From Streptomyces atratus (GTDB taxonomy: Bacteria > Actinomycetota > Actinomycetes > Streptomycetales > Streptomycetaceae): a stretch of DNA of 64,000 nucleotides. The position numbers and the translations under genes are program-made. Positions 1 to 8,992 of the stretch are shown one piece after another. Location of the stretch: positions 1-64,000 of the forward strand of contig NZ_FPJO01000014.1 of the NCBI RefSeq assembly GCF_900119365.1, in the 5' to 3' direction. Within the stretch, counting starts at the first letter, position 1. The number at the start of each line of letters is the position of its first letter. Below the pieces are notes generated by a model. That model saw only the letters and a program-made list of their open reading frames with translations, made no database searches and was not told where the DNA came from.

Positions 1-11
1 ACACGAGAGCG

Positions 12-42
12 GAACGACCGGACGGAATAAGACCGGTCGTTC
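12..42 (-). other. pre-16S leader hairpin
   Basis: Positions 12-21 and 33-42 form a perfect 10-bp stem around an 11-base loop. The hairpin sits between the conserved leader element and the expected 16S 5' end, where rRNA precursors form processing stems. Several shorter hairpins follow in the same leader (73-85 and 111-124). The processing role is inferred from position alone. Confidence 0.5.
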
Positions 43-125
43 ACAGCATCCTCGCTGTGTAATTGCCCACCGGGTCAGTGACCCCATGGGACTTTCAAAG
101 GAACCTCCAACCTGCCGAAGCAGGC

Positions 126-179
126 CGGGGTATCAACATATCTGGCGTTGACTTTTGGCACGCTGTTGAGTTCTCAAGG
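126..179 (-). promoter_or_regulatory. conserved rRNA operon leader segment
   Basis: Read on the minus strand, this stretch carries the conserved element with CTTGAGAACTCAACAGCGTG followed by GCCAAAAGTCAACGCC. I recognise it from the 5' leaders of Streptomyces rRNA operons. It lies downstream of the promoters at 250-640 and upstream of a 10-bp perfect hairpin (12-21 with 33-42). The mature 16S sequence is not in the window. From memory of these leaders it should begin a few tens of bases past the left edge. A role in antitermination or pre-rRNA processing is inference. Confidence 0.82.
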
Positions 180-250
180 AACGGACGCTTCCTTTGTACT
201 CACCCTCTCGGGCTTTCCTCCGGGCTTTTCCCTTCGGTCTTGCGTTTCCG

Positions 251-376
251 ACTCTATCAGACTCTTTCGTGTCCGATTCCCGGTCGAAGCGGGTCCTGCT
301 CCGCTTTCCAGTTCTTCGCTTTCGCGCTTCCCTTTCCGGCGAGTCCGACTCTATCAGATCCTTTCGGGCCTGATTC
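251..376 (-). promoter_or_regulatory. two tandem rRNA promoter repeats
   Basis: Two copies of the arrangement GAATCR, 17 bases, TAGAGT occur on the minus strand, with -10 hexamers at 353-348 and 256-251. A further -10-like TAAAGT lies at 433-428. Streptomyces rRNA operons are known to use several tandem promoters. The GAATCR box is not a classical -35, so these may be weak or use a different contact. No protein gene is seen between 1 and 633. Confidence 0.55.
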
Positions 377-608
377 CCAGTCAGCGGGGCTCGTCTTCCT
401 GGCCGTTGGGCCGTTCCGACGAGTGAGACTTTAGCGGAATCCCGGGCCCCGACGCTAATCGGGGTTGCGTTCCTTCGAACGCGGATTCCTCATTTCGCAA
501 ATACGCACAGAAGGTCCGGCGACAGATGTCACTGACCAGATGTGGTTACTGCGGAATGGCTGTCCGGGGACCGACCGGAGTCGGCGCTCACGTCGGACAA
601 CTCGGAGC

Positions 609-637
609 ACATTACGGATCCGGGCAGGGCGTGTCAA
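609..637 (-). promoter_or_regulatory. near-consensus rRNA operon promoter
   Basis: On the minus strand TTGACA (637 to 632) is followed by a 17-base spacer and TAATGT (614 to 609). This is the best sigma70/HrdB-like promoter in the region and drives transcription towards the 16S gene off the left edge. The -35 hexamer overlaps the stop codon of the upstream GlxA-type regulator gene. It is the most distal of several promoters in front of this operon. Confidence 0.75.
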
Positions 638-1623
638 CCTCGGGCCGGGGACGGGCCCTGGTGGAAGGCCAGGCGGTAGTCGCGGGGGCTGGTGGAGAGG
701 TGGGTGGCGAAGTGCTGGCGCATGGTGACCTCGCTGCCGAAGCCGGTGCGGCGGGCCACCTCGGGGAGGGGGAGGTCGGTGCGTTCCAGGAGCTTCTGGG
801 CTGCGGCGATGCGTTGGGTGATCAGCCAGCGCAGCGGGGTCGTACCGGTGGTGGCCTGGAAGTGGCGGGCGAAGGAGCGGGGGGACATTCCGGCGTGGGC
901 GGCGAGGCCGGCGACCGTGTGGGGTTCGGCCAGATGGGCCAGGGCGTGGGCGCGTACCGCGGCGAGGGTGTCCGCGTCGCGGTACGCGCGGGGGGTGGGG
1001 TGCTCGATGAACTGGGCCTGGGTGCCGGTGCGGAACGGGGCGGTGACCATCGAGCGGGCGATCGTCGCCGCGGTCTCGGCCCCGTGGGTGATGCGTACGA
1101 GGTGGAGGCAGAGGTCGATGCCGGCCGCGGTGCCCGCTGACGTCCAGATGTTGTCGTCGTGGAGGAAGAGGGCGTCCTGGGTGACCTTCACCTGGGGATG
1201 GCGGGTGCTCAGGAGGTCGGTGAGGTTCCAGTGGGTGACCGCCTGGCGGCCGTCCAGGAGTCCGGCCTGGGCCAGTGTGAAGGCTCCGCCGCACAGGGAG
1301 GCGATCGGGGTGGCTCCGGCGTGGGCGCGTCGGAGGGCTTCGAGGACGGGTGCGGGGGCCGGTGTCACGTAGTCGTCGAGGCCGGGGACGACGATCAGGT
1401 CGGCGCGGGCGAGCCAGGCGAGGGTGCGGTCGGGGGTGAGGCAGAGGCCTCCGCGCAGGGCGATGGGGGTCGGTTCGGCGGCGGTGCGGCGCAGGTCGAA
1501 GGGCGGGACGCCGCGGTCGGTGCGGTCGACGCCCCAGACCTCCGTGATGACCGAGACGTCGAAGGCGCGGACGCCGGGGAAGCAGACGAGTGCGATGCGG
1601 GTGGGCTCGGAGGAGGTCGCCAT
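634..1623 (-). CDS. GlxA-family transcriptional regulator (DJ-1/PfpI plus AraC)
   Basis: This 329-residue protein has an N-terminal DJ-1/PfpI amidotransferase-like domain (about residues 8-190). Cys111 sits at the usual nucleophile elbow in the motif SLCGG. A C-terminal AraC-type double helix-turn-helix follows (about 235-320), ending with the typical RRTGFGS segment. GlxA-type proteins are transcription factors, and the DJ-1 domain probably senses a ligand rather than acting as a protease. The gene diverges from a cysteine hydrolase whose start lies 74 bp away, which may be its target. Its stop codon overlaps the distal rRNA promoter. The effector is unknown. Confidence 0.9.
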   Translation of the reverse strand: MATSSEPTRIALVCFPGVRAFDVSVITEVWGVDRTDRGVPPFDLRRTAAEPTPIALRGGLCLTPDRTLAWLARADLIVVPGLDDYVTPAPAPVLEALRRAHAGATPIASLCGGAFTLAQAGLLDGRQAVTHWNLTDLLSTRHPQVKVTQDALFLHDDNIWTSAGTAAGIDLCLHLVRITHGAETAATIARSMVTAPFRTGTQAQFIEHPTPRAYRDADTLAAVRAHALAHLAEPHTVAGLAAHAGMSPRSFARHFQATTGTTPLRWLITQRIAAAQKLLERTDLPLPEVARRTGFGSEVTMRQHFATHLSTSPRDYRLAFHQGPSPARG

Positions 1624-1697
1624 CGTGGCAGTAAAACATCGATCGATGGCTTTTTGACCTCTGGGGCGTGGGGGCGCCGGGCGGCAGGATCGTTCGC

Positions 1698-2282
1698 ATG
1701 GAGATCGCAGAGAACGCAGCGCTGATCGTGGTGGACGTGCAGCAGGGCTTCGAGGAGGAGGCGTACTGGGGGCCGCGGAACAATCCCGGGGCCGATCGGA
1801 ACATCGCGGGGCTGATCGATGCCTGGCAGGCGAGCGGGCGGCCCGTGGTGTTCGTACGGCACGACTCGGCCAAGCCCGATTCGCCGTTGCGGGTGGGGCA
1901 GCCGGGGAACGGCTTCAAGGGGTATGTGGAGGAGCGGCGCGGGAAGGGCAGGGGGCCCGAGCTGTTGCTGACGAAAAGCGTGAACTCCGCCTTCTACGGG
2001 ACGCCGGATCTCGAGGAGTGGCTGGAGCGGAGCGGAATCCGGCAGTTCGTGGTGGTCGGGATCCAGACCAATATGTGCGTCGAGACGACGGCGCGGATGG
2101 GCGGGAACCTCGGGTACGAGGTGTTCGTCCCGCTGGACGCGACGCACACCTTCGACCTGACCGGACCGTGGGGCTGGACGCAGAGCGCGGACGAGTTGGC
2201 GCGGGCCACCGCCGTGTCGTTGCACGGCGGTGGGTTCGCGAAGGTGGTCAGCAGCGCGGAGCTGATCGCTGCCGCGGAGTAG
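1698..2282 (+). CDS. isochorismatase-family cysteine hydrolase
   Basis: The protein has 194 residues and an isochorismatase-like alpha/beta fold. The catalytic triad is visible as Asp13 (VVDVQ), Lys93 (LTKS) and Cys127 (QTNMCVE). The ATG at 1698 puts the first strand at residue 8 as usual in this family; an upstream GTG at 1668 would add ten residues with no homology. The family covers nicotinamidases, isochorismatases and carbamoyl-sarcosine amidohydrolases, and the substrate cannot be told from sequence. Divergence from a GlxA-type regulator suggests ligand-dependent control. It ends two bases before proC, with which it is convergent. Confidence 0.87.
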   Translation: MEIAENAALIVVDVQQGFEEEAYWGPRNNPGADRNIAGLIDAWQASGRPVVFVRHDSAKPDSPLRVGQPGNGFKGYVEERRGKGRGPELLLTKSVNSAFYGTPDLEEWLERSGIRQFVVVGIQTNMCVETTARMGGNLGYEVFVPLDATHTFDLTGPWGWTQSADELARATAVSLHGGGFAKVVSSAELIAAAE

Positions 2283-2283
2283 G

Positions 2284-3093
2284 TCAGCCGTTGCCGGAGG
2301 CGAGTTCGCGGCTGCGGTCGCGGGCGGCTTCGAGGGCGGCGATGAGGGCGGCTCGTACGCCGTGGTTCTCCAGCTCGCGGATGGCGCTGATGGTGGTGCC
2401 GGCCGGGCTGGTGACGGCTTCGCGCAGCTTGACGGGGTGTTCGCCGCTGTCGCGGAGCATCACGGCGGCGCCGATGGCGGCCTGGACGATCAGCTCGTGG
2501 GCCTGGGCGCGGGGCAGGCCGAGAAGGATGCCCGCGTCGGTCATCGCCTCGACGAGGAAGTAGAAGTACGCCGGGCCCGATCCGGACAGGGCGGTTGCCG
2601 CGTCCTGCTGGGACTCGGGGACCCGGAGGGTCTTGCCGACGCCGCCGAAGATCGCCTCCGCGGCGGCGAGGTGGTCGGGGGTGGCGTGGCTGCCGGCCGA
2701 GATGACGGACATGCCCTCGTCGACGAGGACGGGGGTGTTCGGCATGACCCGTACGACCGGGGTGTTCGTGGCGAGGCGGTCCTCGATGGTGGCGGTCGTG
2801 ATGCCCGCGGCCGCGCTGATGACCAGGCGGTCGGGGGTGACGTGCTGGGCGAGCTCGTCCAGGAGCCGGCCCATGTCCTGGGGCTTGACCGCGAGGATGA
2901 GGATGTCGGCGCGCTTGGCGGCCTCGGCGTTGCTGACGGAGTCGACGCCGTAGCGGTTGCGGAGTTCCTCGGCGCGCTCGGAGCGGCGGGTGGTGACCAG
3001 TAGGTTCGCCGGGCGCCAGCCCGCCCGGATCATGCCGCTGAGCAGGGCCTCGCCGATCTTGCCGGTGCCGAGGACTGCGACTGTCTGGGTCAT
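2284..3093 (-). CDS. proC: pyrroline-5-carboxylate reductase
   Basis: ProC reduces 1-pyrroline-5-carboxylate to L-proline with NAD(P)H, the last step of proline synthesis, in the cytoplasm. The 269-residue length is typical. The N-terminal Rossmann fold has the dinucleotide motif LGTGKIGEAL (about residues 8-17). The conserved VMPNTP motif and the substrate-binding SGSGPAY region near residue 170 are present. The start is the ATG preceded on the minus strand by a GGAGGG ribosome site. In-frame sequence further upstream has no homology. The gene stands alone between convergent and co-directional neighbours. Confidence 0.95.
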   Translation of the reverse strand: MTQTVAVLGTGKIGEALLSGMIRAGWRPANLLVTTRRSERAEELRNRYGVDSVSNAEAAKRADILILAVKPQDMGRLLDELAQHVTPDRLVISAAAGITTATIEDRLATNTPVVRVMPNTPVLVDEGMSVISAGSHATPDHLAAAEAIFGGVGKTLRVPESQQDAATALSGSGPAYFYFLVEAMTDAGILLGLPRAQAHELIVQAAIGAAVMLRDSGEHPVKLREAVTSPAGTTISAIRELENHGVRAALIAALEAARDRSRELASGNG

Positions 3094-3167
3094 GTGGTTC
3101 ACCCTCCGGGCGGTGCTGACGGTTCTCGGTGCTCGGTGCTCGTGTGCGCCATCCTCGCACCGGCCCG

Positions 3168-3938
3168 TCAGGCGGTGCGGCGGCGGAGGGTGGCGGCGCC
3201 GAGGGCTAGGACGAGGAGGGCGCAGCCCGCCACGATCAGGACGTCGCGGACGAAGTCGCCGGTGATGTCGGTGTGGCGCAGGACCTCGTTCATGCCGTCG
3301 ACGGCGTACGACATGGGCAGGACGTTCGAGAGCGCTTCGAGGACGGGTGCCATGTGGTCGCGCGCGACGAACAGTCCGCAGAGCAGGAGCTGCGGGAAGA
3401 TCACGGCGGGCATGAACTGGACGGCCTGGAACTCGGATGCGGCGAAGGCGGAGACGAACAGTCCCAGTGCCGTGCCGAGCAGGGCGTCGAGCAGGGCGAC
3501 GAGGAGCAGCAGCCACGGGGAGCCGATGACGTCCAGGCCCAGTGCCCAGACCGAGACCGCGGTGGCCAGGAGGGACTGGACGATCGCCACGGCGCCGAAC
3601 GCGAGGGCGTAGCCGGCGATCAGGTCGCCCTTGCCGAGCGGCATCGCGAGGAGGCGTTCGAGGGTGCCCGAGGTGCGTTCGCGCAGGGTGGCGATCGAGG
3701 TCACCAGGAACATCGTGATCAGCGGGAAGATGCCGAGGAGCGAGGCGCCGATGGCGTCGAAGACGCGGGGGCTGCCGTCGAACACGTACCGGAGCAGCGT
3801 GATCAGCACGACCGGGACCAGGAGCAGCAGTGCGACGGTGCGGGCGTCGTGGCCGATCTGGCGCAGGACCCGGGCGGCGGTGGCGAGGGTGCGGGCCGGG
3901 CTCAGGAGTGCGGGCGTCGGGGACGGGTGCGTGCTCAT
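3168..3938 (-). CDS. ABC-2 type transporter permease
   Basis: This 256-residue membrane protein has about six hydrophobic segments and the layout of an ABC-2 exporter permease. A cytoplasmic RERTSGTLERLLAMP stretch, typical of the coupling region of drug and antibiotic exporters, lies between the first two membrane spans. The ATG overlaps the stop of the ATPase gene upstream as ATGA, so the two are translationally coupled and probably form one exporter. The substrate is unknown; drug export is the usual guess. Confidence 0.88.
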   Translation of the reverse strand: MSTHPSPTPALLSPARTLATAARVLRQIGHDARTVALLLLVPVVLITLLRYVFDGSPRVFDAIGASLLGIFPLITMFLVTSIATLRERTSGTLERLLAMPLGKGDLIAGYALAFGAVAIVQSLLATAVSVWALGLDVIGSPWLLLLVALLDALLGTALGLFVSAFAASEFQAVQFMPAVIFPQLLLCGLFVARDHMAPVLEALSNVLPMSYAVDGMNEVLRHTDITGDFVRDVLIVAGCALLVLALGAATLRRRTA

Positions 3939-4702
3939 CGGGATGGCTCCTGACGGGTGGCGGCCTGGTCGACCAGGTGGAGGAAGGCCTCTTCGACGGT
4001 GTCCGCGCGGGCGGCGGAGCGCAGTGTCTCGGGGGTGCCGTCGGCGAGGATCTCGCCCTCGCGCATGAGGAGCAGGCGGTGGCAGCGCTCGGCCTCGTCC
4101 ATGACGTGGGAGGAGACGAGGAGCGTGGTGCCGTGGTCGGCGGCGAGGCGGTGGAAGAGGTTCCACAGGTCGCGGCGGAGCACGGGGTCCAGGCCCACCG
4201 TGGGTTCGTCGAGGACCAGGAGTTCCGGGGTGCCGAGCAGGGCCACGGCGAGGGAGGCGCGGGCGAGCTCGCCGCCGGAGAGGGTGCCGGCGAGGGCGTC
4301 GGCGCGGCCGGTGAGGTCGACCTCGGTGATGGCGCGGGCGACGGCGGCCCGGCGGGCGTCGCGCTGCCGGCGGCCCGGCCGGAGGATCGCCGCGAAGTAG
4401 TCGAGGTTCTGCCGGACGGTCAGGTCGGTGTAGACGGACGGGTCCTGGGTGACGTACCCGATGCGCGGCCGGAGGGCGGGGTGGCCCGCGGGGCTGCCGA
4501 GCACGTCGAGGGTGCCGGTGACCTTGGCCTGGGTGCCCACGACGGCACGCATCAGGGTGGATTTGCCGCAGCCCGAGGGGCCCAGGAGGCCGGTGATCCT
4601 GCCGGGTTCGACAGTGAAGCCGAGGCCGTGCAGGACGGTGCGGGCGCCTCGTACGACCGTGAGGCCATGGGCCTCGACGGCGGCACCCCGGGAATTCATC
4701 AT
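3935..4702 (-). CDS. ABC transporter ATP-binding protein
   Basis: The nucleotide-binding subunit of the exporter encoded with the next gene has Walker A GPSGCGKST, signature LSGGELAR, Walker B LLVLDEPT and the switch His in SSHVMDE, in that order. Two adjacent ATG codons (4702 and 4699) are possible starts. No Shine-Dalgarno sequence precedes them, and a -35-like TTGACG lies about 31-36 nt upstream, so a leaderless mRNA beginning at or near the ATG is likely. A longer TTG start at 4738 would place coding sequence across that promoter and is less likely. A 16-base inverted repeat core overlaps the start codon. Confidence 0.9.
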   Translation of the reverse strand: MMNSRGAAVEAHGLTVVRGARTVLHGLGFTVEPGRITGLLGPSGCGKSTLMRAVVGTQAKVTGTLDVLGSPAGHPALRPRIGYVTQDPSVYTDLTVRQNLDYFAAILRPGRRQRDARRAAVARAITEVDLTGRADALAGTLSGGELARASLAVALLGTPELLVLDEPTVGLDPVLRRDLWNLFHRLAADHGTTLLVSSHVMDEAERCHRLLLMREGEILADGTPETLRSAARADTVEEAFLHLVDQAATRQEPSR

Positions 4703-4711
4703 GTGATGAAT
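4694..4711 (-). promoter_or_regulatory. operator-like palindrome over exporter start
   Basis: ATTCATCA and TGATGAAT form a perfect 8-bp inverted repeat around a TG centre. It covers the predicted transcription start and the first ATG of the ABC exporter operon. A -35-like TTGACG (4738 to 4733) lies upstream on the minus strand. A repressor bound here would block both initiation and start-codon access. No regulator gene is adjacent, so the binding protein is unknown. Confidence 0.6.
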
Positions 4712-4734
4712 ATTGATCCCGGGGTGTCCGCCCG

Positions 4735-5520
4735 TCAAGAGGCGGGGCCGGGGCTCACCGCCACGTTCAGGTCGACCGTGTAGCTCTCCTCGACCGTGCC
4801 GTCCGGGAAGAGTTCCGCGAGCCGGTCGCGCTCCTCGGTGAGGAAGCGCCGCGTGCCTTCCTCACCGAGGACGAGGAAGGCGGAGTGGCTGCCGAGGTTG
4901 GCGAGGTGGGTGTCGACGGACACCCGTCGGGTCCAGGGCACCTGGCGGTGCGCGAAGTCGAGCCCGGACGGCAGATCGCGGGAGCGGACGGCCGAGCCGT
5001 GGGCGGAGTCGCCGGCGCCGAAGAAGCGGCGGAGCCGGGCGTCCTGCTCGGCGATCCAGGGGACGGAGTGGTCGGCGACGTTCCACCAGAGGGCGAGTGC
5101 GCCTCCGGGGCGCAGGACGCGCAGCGCCTCGGGGGCGGCGAGCGCCGGGTCCGTCCAGTGCCAGGCCTGGGCGTACGTGATCAGGTCGGCCGACGCGGTG
5201 GCGAGGGGGAGGTGGTTGCCGTCGCCGCGCACGACCGGCAGGTGCGGGAGCGAGCGGTGGAGTTCCGCCGCCATGCCGGCGCCCGGTTCCACGGCGACGA
5301 CCCGGGCGCCGCGCTCGTGGAGGAGGCGGGTGGCGATGCCCGTGCCGGCGCCGACGTCGACGGCGCGGGCGCCTTCGAGGGGGCGGCGGGCCAGCTCCTC
5401 GACGGCGTCGAGGAGTGCGGGCGGGTAGCCGGGGCGCGCCGCGGCGTACTGGGCGGCGGCGCGGTCGAAGGAGAGCGCGCGGGGTGCGGTGGCGGGCGCG
5501 TCGGAATCGGCGGGAAGCAT
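4735..5520 (-). CDS. class I SAM-dependent methyltransferase
   Basis: The 261-residue protein carries the Rossmann-type motif I VDVGAGTG near residue 57, an acidic residue after beta-2 (VAVEPGAG) and the LRPGGALAL motif after beta-5, as in ubiE/type-11 methyltransferases. The N-terminal SFDRAAAQYAAARPGYP segment is common in this group. The substrate is unknown. The ATG has no ribosome site but lies 6 nt after CACGAT, a candidate -10, so a leaderless mRNA is possible. Its 3' end overlaps the promoter of the following ABC exporter operon. Confidence 0.85.
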   Translation of the reverse strand: MLPADSDAPATAPRALSFDRAAAQYAAARPGYPPALLDAVEELARRPLEGARAVDVGAGTGIATRLLHERGARVVAVEPGAGMAAELHRSLPHLPVVRGDGNHLPLATASADLITYAQAWHWTDPALAAPEALRVLRPGGALALWWNVADHSVPWIAEQDARLRRFFGAGDSAHGSAVRSRDLPSGLDFAHRQVPWTRRVSVDTHLANLGSHSAFLVLGEEGTRRFLTEERDRLAELFPDGTVEESYTVDLNVAVSPGPAS

Positions 5521-5580
5521 GGGTTCATCGTGGCGCGTGCGCCGGGGCCCGCGCCGGTGTTTTCGCCCTGCGCGTGCCCG

Positions 5581-5624
5581 CGCCGGTGTGTACGTGGCTT
5601 CGCGCGCCGGTGTGTACGTGGCTT
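5581..5624. repeat. 20-base direct repeat, two copies
   Basis: CGCCGGTGTGTACGTGGCTT occurs at 5581-5600 and again at 5605-5624, giving a 24-base period. It lies in the short non-coding space between the methyltransferase start and the 3' end of the next gene. It could expand or contract by slippage. No function is apparent. Confidence 0.7.
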
Positions 5625-5639
5625 CCGCCCGGGGCCGTC

Positions 5640-6179
5640 CTACTTGCGCCTGGGGCGCTTGCCCTTGGTGTTCTTGCGGGCCGCCGGGTTCCCGGTGCGG
5701 GCCGAGCGGCGCTTCTCGTAGCGGGCCAGGGCCGTCTCGTACTCCGTGCGGTGCAACTGCTCGCCCGGTGCCTCCCGGAACGTACGGAGGAAGTACGCGA
5801 TCAGCGAGCCGACGAAGCCGATCGTCTTGAGGCCGCGCAGATTGGCCTCGCGCGCCGGATCGACGGGGCGGCGGCTGAACCCTTCCCAGGTCTTGCGGAA
5901 GGCGATGGCGCTGCAGATGGCGAACATCAGGACGATCAGGATGCCGACGAAGCTGCCGACGTCGGCGATCTGCAGTCCCTGGTAGGCGAAGCGGAGCACG
6001 AAGCAGGCGGCGACCGCGGCGGCCAGGGAGCCGACCGCGGCACCGGCGCGGCGCAGCCCGTAGCCCCCGCTGTGGTCGACCCAGGTCGTACCGAAGAAGC
6101 GCAGGGGCTCGGGCTGCGGGCCGGGCGTGGTGGAACCGGGCGGGGCACCGGCGCCGGGGGCTTCGCTGTTCTCGCTCAC
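5640..6179 (-). CDS. conserved integral membrane protein, function unknown
   Basis: The predicted 179-residue protein has a Pro/Gly-rich N-terminus, two clear membrane spans (about 45-65 and 72-95) and a shorter hydrophobic segment near residue 125. It ends in a strongly basic tail rich in Lys and Arg. I do not recognise a named family. The GTG start lies 7 nt after GATAAT on the minus strand, a good -10, which supports a leaderless message and this start. The neighbours give no functional hint. Confidence 0.7.
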   Translation of the reverse strand: MSENSEAPGAGAPPGSTTPGPQPEPLRFFGTTWVDHSGGYGLRRAGAAVGSLAAAVAACFVLRFAYQGLQIADVGSFVGILIVLMFAICSAIAFRKTWEGFSRRPVDPAREANLRGLKTIGFVGSLIAYFLRTFREAPGEQLHRTEYETALARYEKRRSARTGNPAARKNTKGKRPRRK

Positions 6180-6246
6180 GAAGTCGATTATCCCCGGACG
6201 GTCGCGGGCCCGGACGCGCCGGTCGCGATCCCGGCCGCCGTCCCGG

Positions 6247-6588
6247 TCAGTCGCAGCGCGGCGCGATGTAGCCGTCGCTGCCCGTGTGGACGTAGGCGTC
6301 CGCCACGAACTGGCCGTTGGCGATGTTGTCCCAGAGGTTGGAGGTGCCGTACGGGCCGGTGACCCGCTCCCCCGGCTTCTGGCAGTAGACCGGAACCTTC
6401 ATTCCGTACGGGAGTGTCCTGACGATCCCGTACTGGGTGCCCGGTCCCGTGCGGACGTTGACGCGGTAGCCGGGCGCGATCGGGTACCTGGTGACGTCGT
6501 CGGTCCCGGCGAGCGTCTCCACGTCCTCGGTGACGTCGATGGCATCGGCCGCGGCGGTCGTGCCGTCGGTGTGCTCGTCCATGGCCAT
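6247..6588 (-). CDS. SH3-domain protein without signal peptide
   Basis: This 113-residue protein has a bacterial SH3-like fold from about residue 34 (YRVNVRTGPGTQYG, then a PVYCQKPG segment and a C-terminal GYIAPRC). Such domains usually bind peptidoglycan in secreted proteins, yet the N-terminus here is acidic with no signal sequence. A strong GGGGGAGGG ribosome site fixes the ATG. A -10-like TAGCCT lies upstream on the minus strand (6642 to 6637). Two cysteines near the C-terminus could form a disulfide. Export by an unknown route or an intracellular role are both open. Confidence 0.75.
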   Translation of the reverse strand: MAMDEHTDGTTAAADAIDVTEDVETLAGTDDVTRYPIAPGYRVNVRTGPGTQYGIVRTLPYGMKVPVYCQKPGERVTGPYGTSNLWDNIANGQFVADAYVHTGSDGYIAPRCD

Positions 6589-6674
6589 GAGGCCCTCCCC
6601 CGTTGAGAGATGGTGTGTACGACGTGTACGACGCGCAGGCTACAAGCCCCGTCCGGATCGCACGCACCATCGAC

Positions 6675-6680
6675 TAGGCT
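6675..6680 (+). promoter_or_regulatory. -10 element for Ser/Thr kinase gene
   Basis: TAGGCT matches the Streptomyces -10 pattern and lies 40 bases upstream of the kinase ATG at 6721, which has its own GGGGGTGGG ribosome site. No clear -35 is visible at the expected distance. Confidence 0.4.
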
Positions 6681-6720
6681 CCGTGCGTCGCGCTTGCGGA
6701 CGAACACACGGGGGTGGGCG

Positions 6721-8916
<2,196 letters not shown>

Positions 8917-8992
8917 GAGCGGGCGGGGTCCTCGTCGGTCAGCGGACCGGTCGGCCCGGATCGGAGACGTCTCAGCTCGGCTCGGACACGTC

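Noticed and set aside
455..1918. 487-codon frame overlapping the GlxA gene
   Set aside because: Pro/Arg-rich shadow frame; the GlxA frame has both DJ-1 and AraC motifs.
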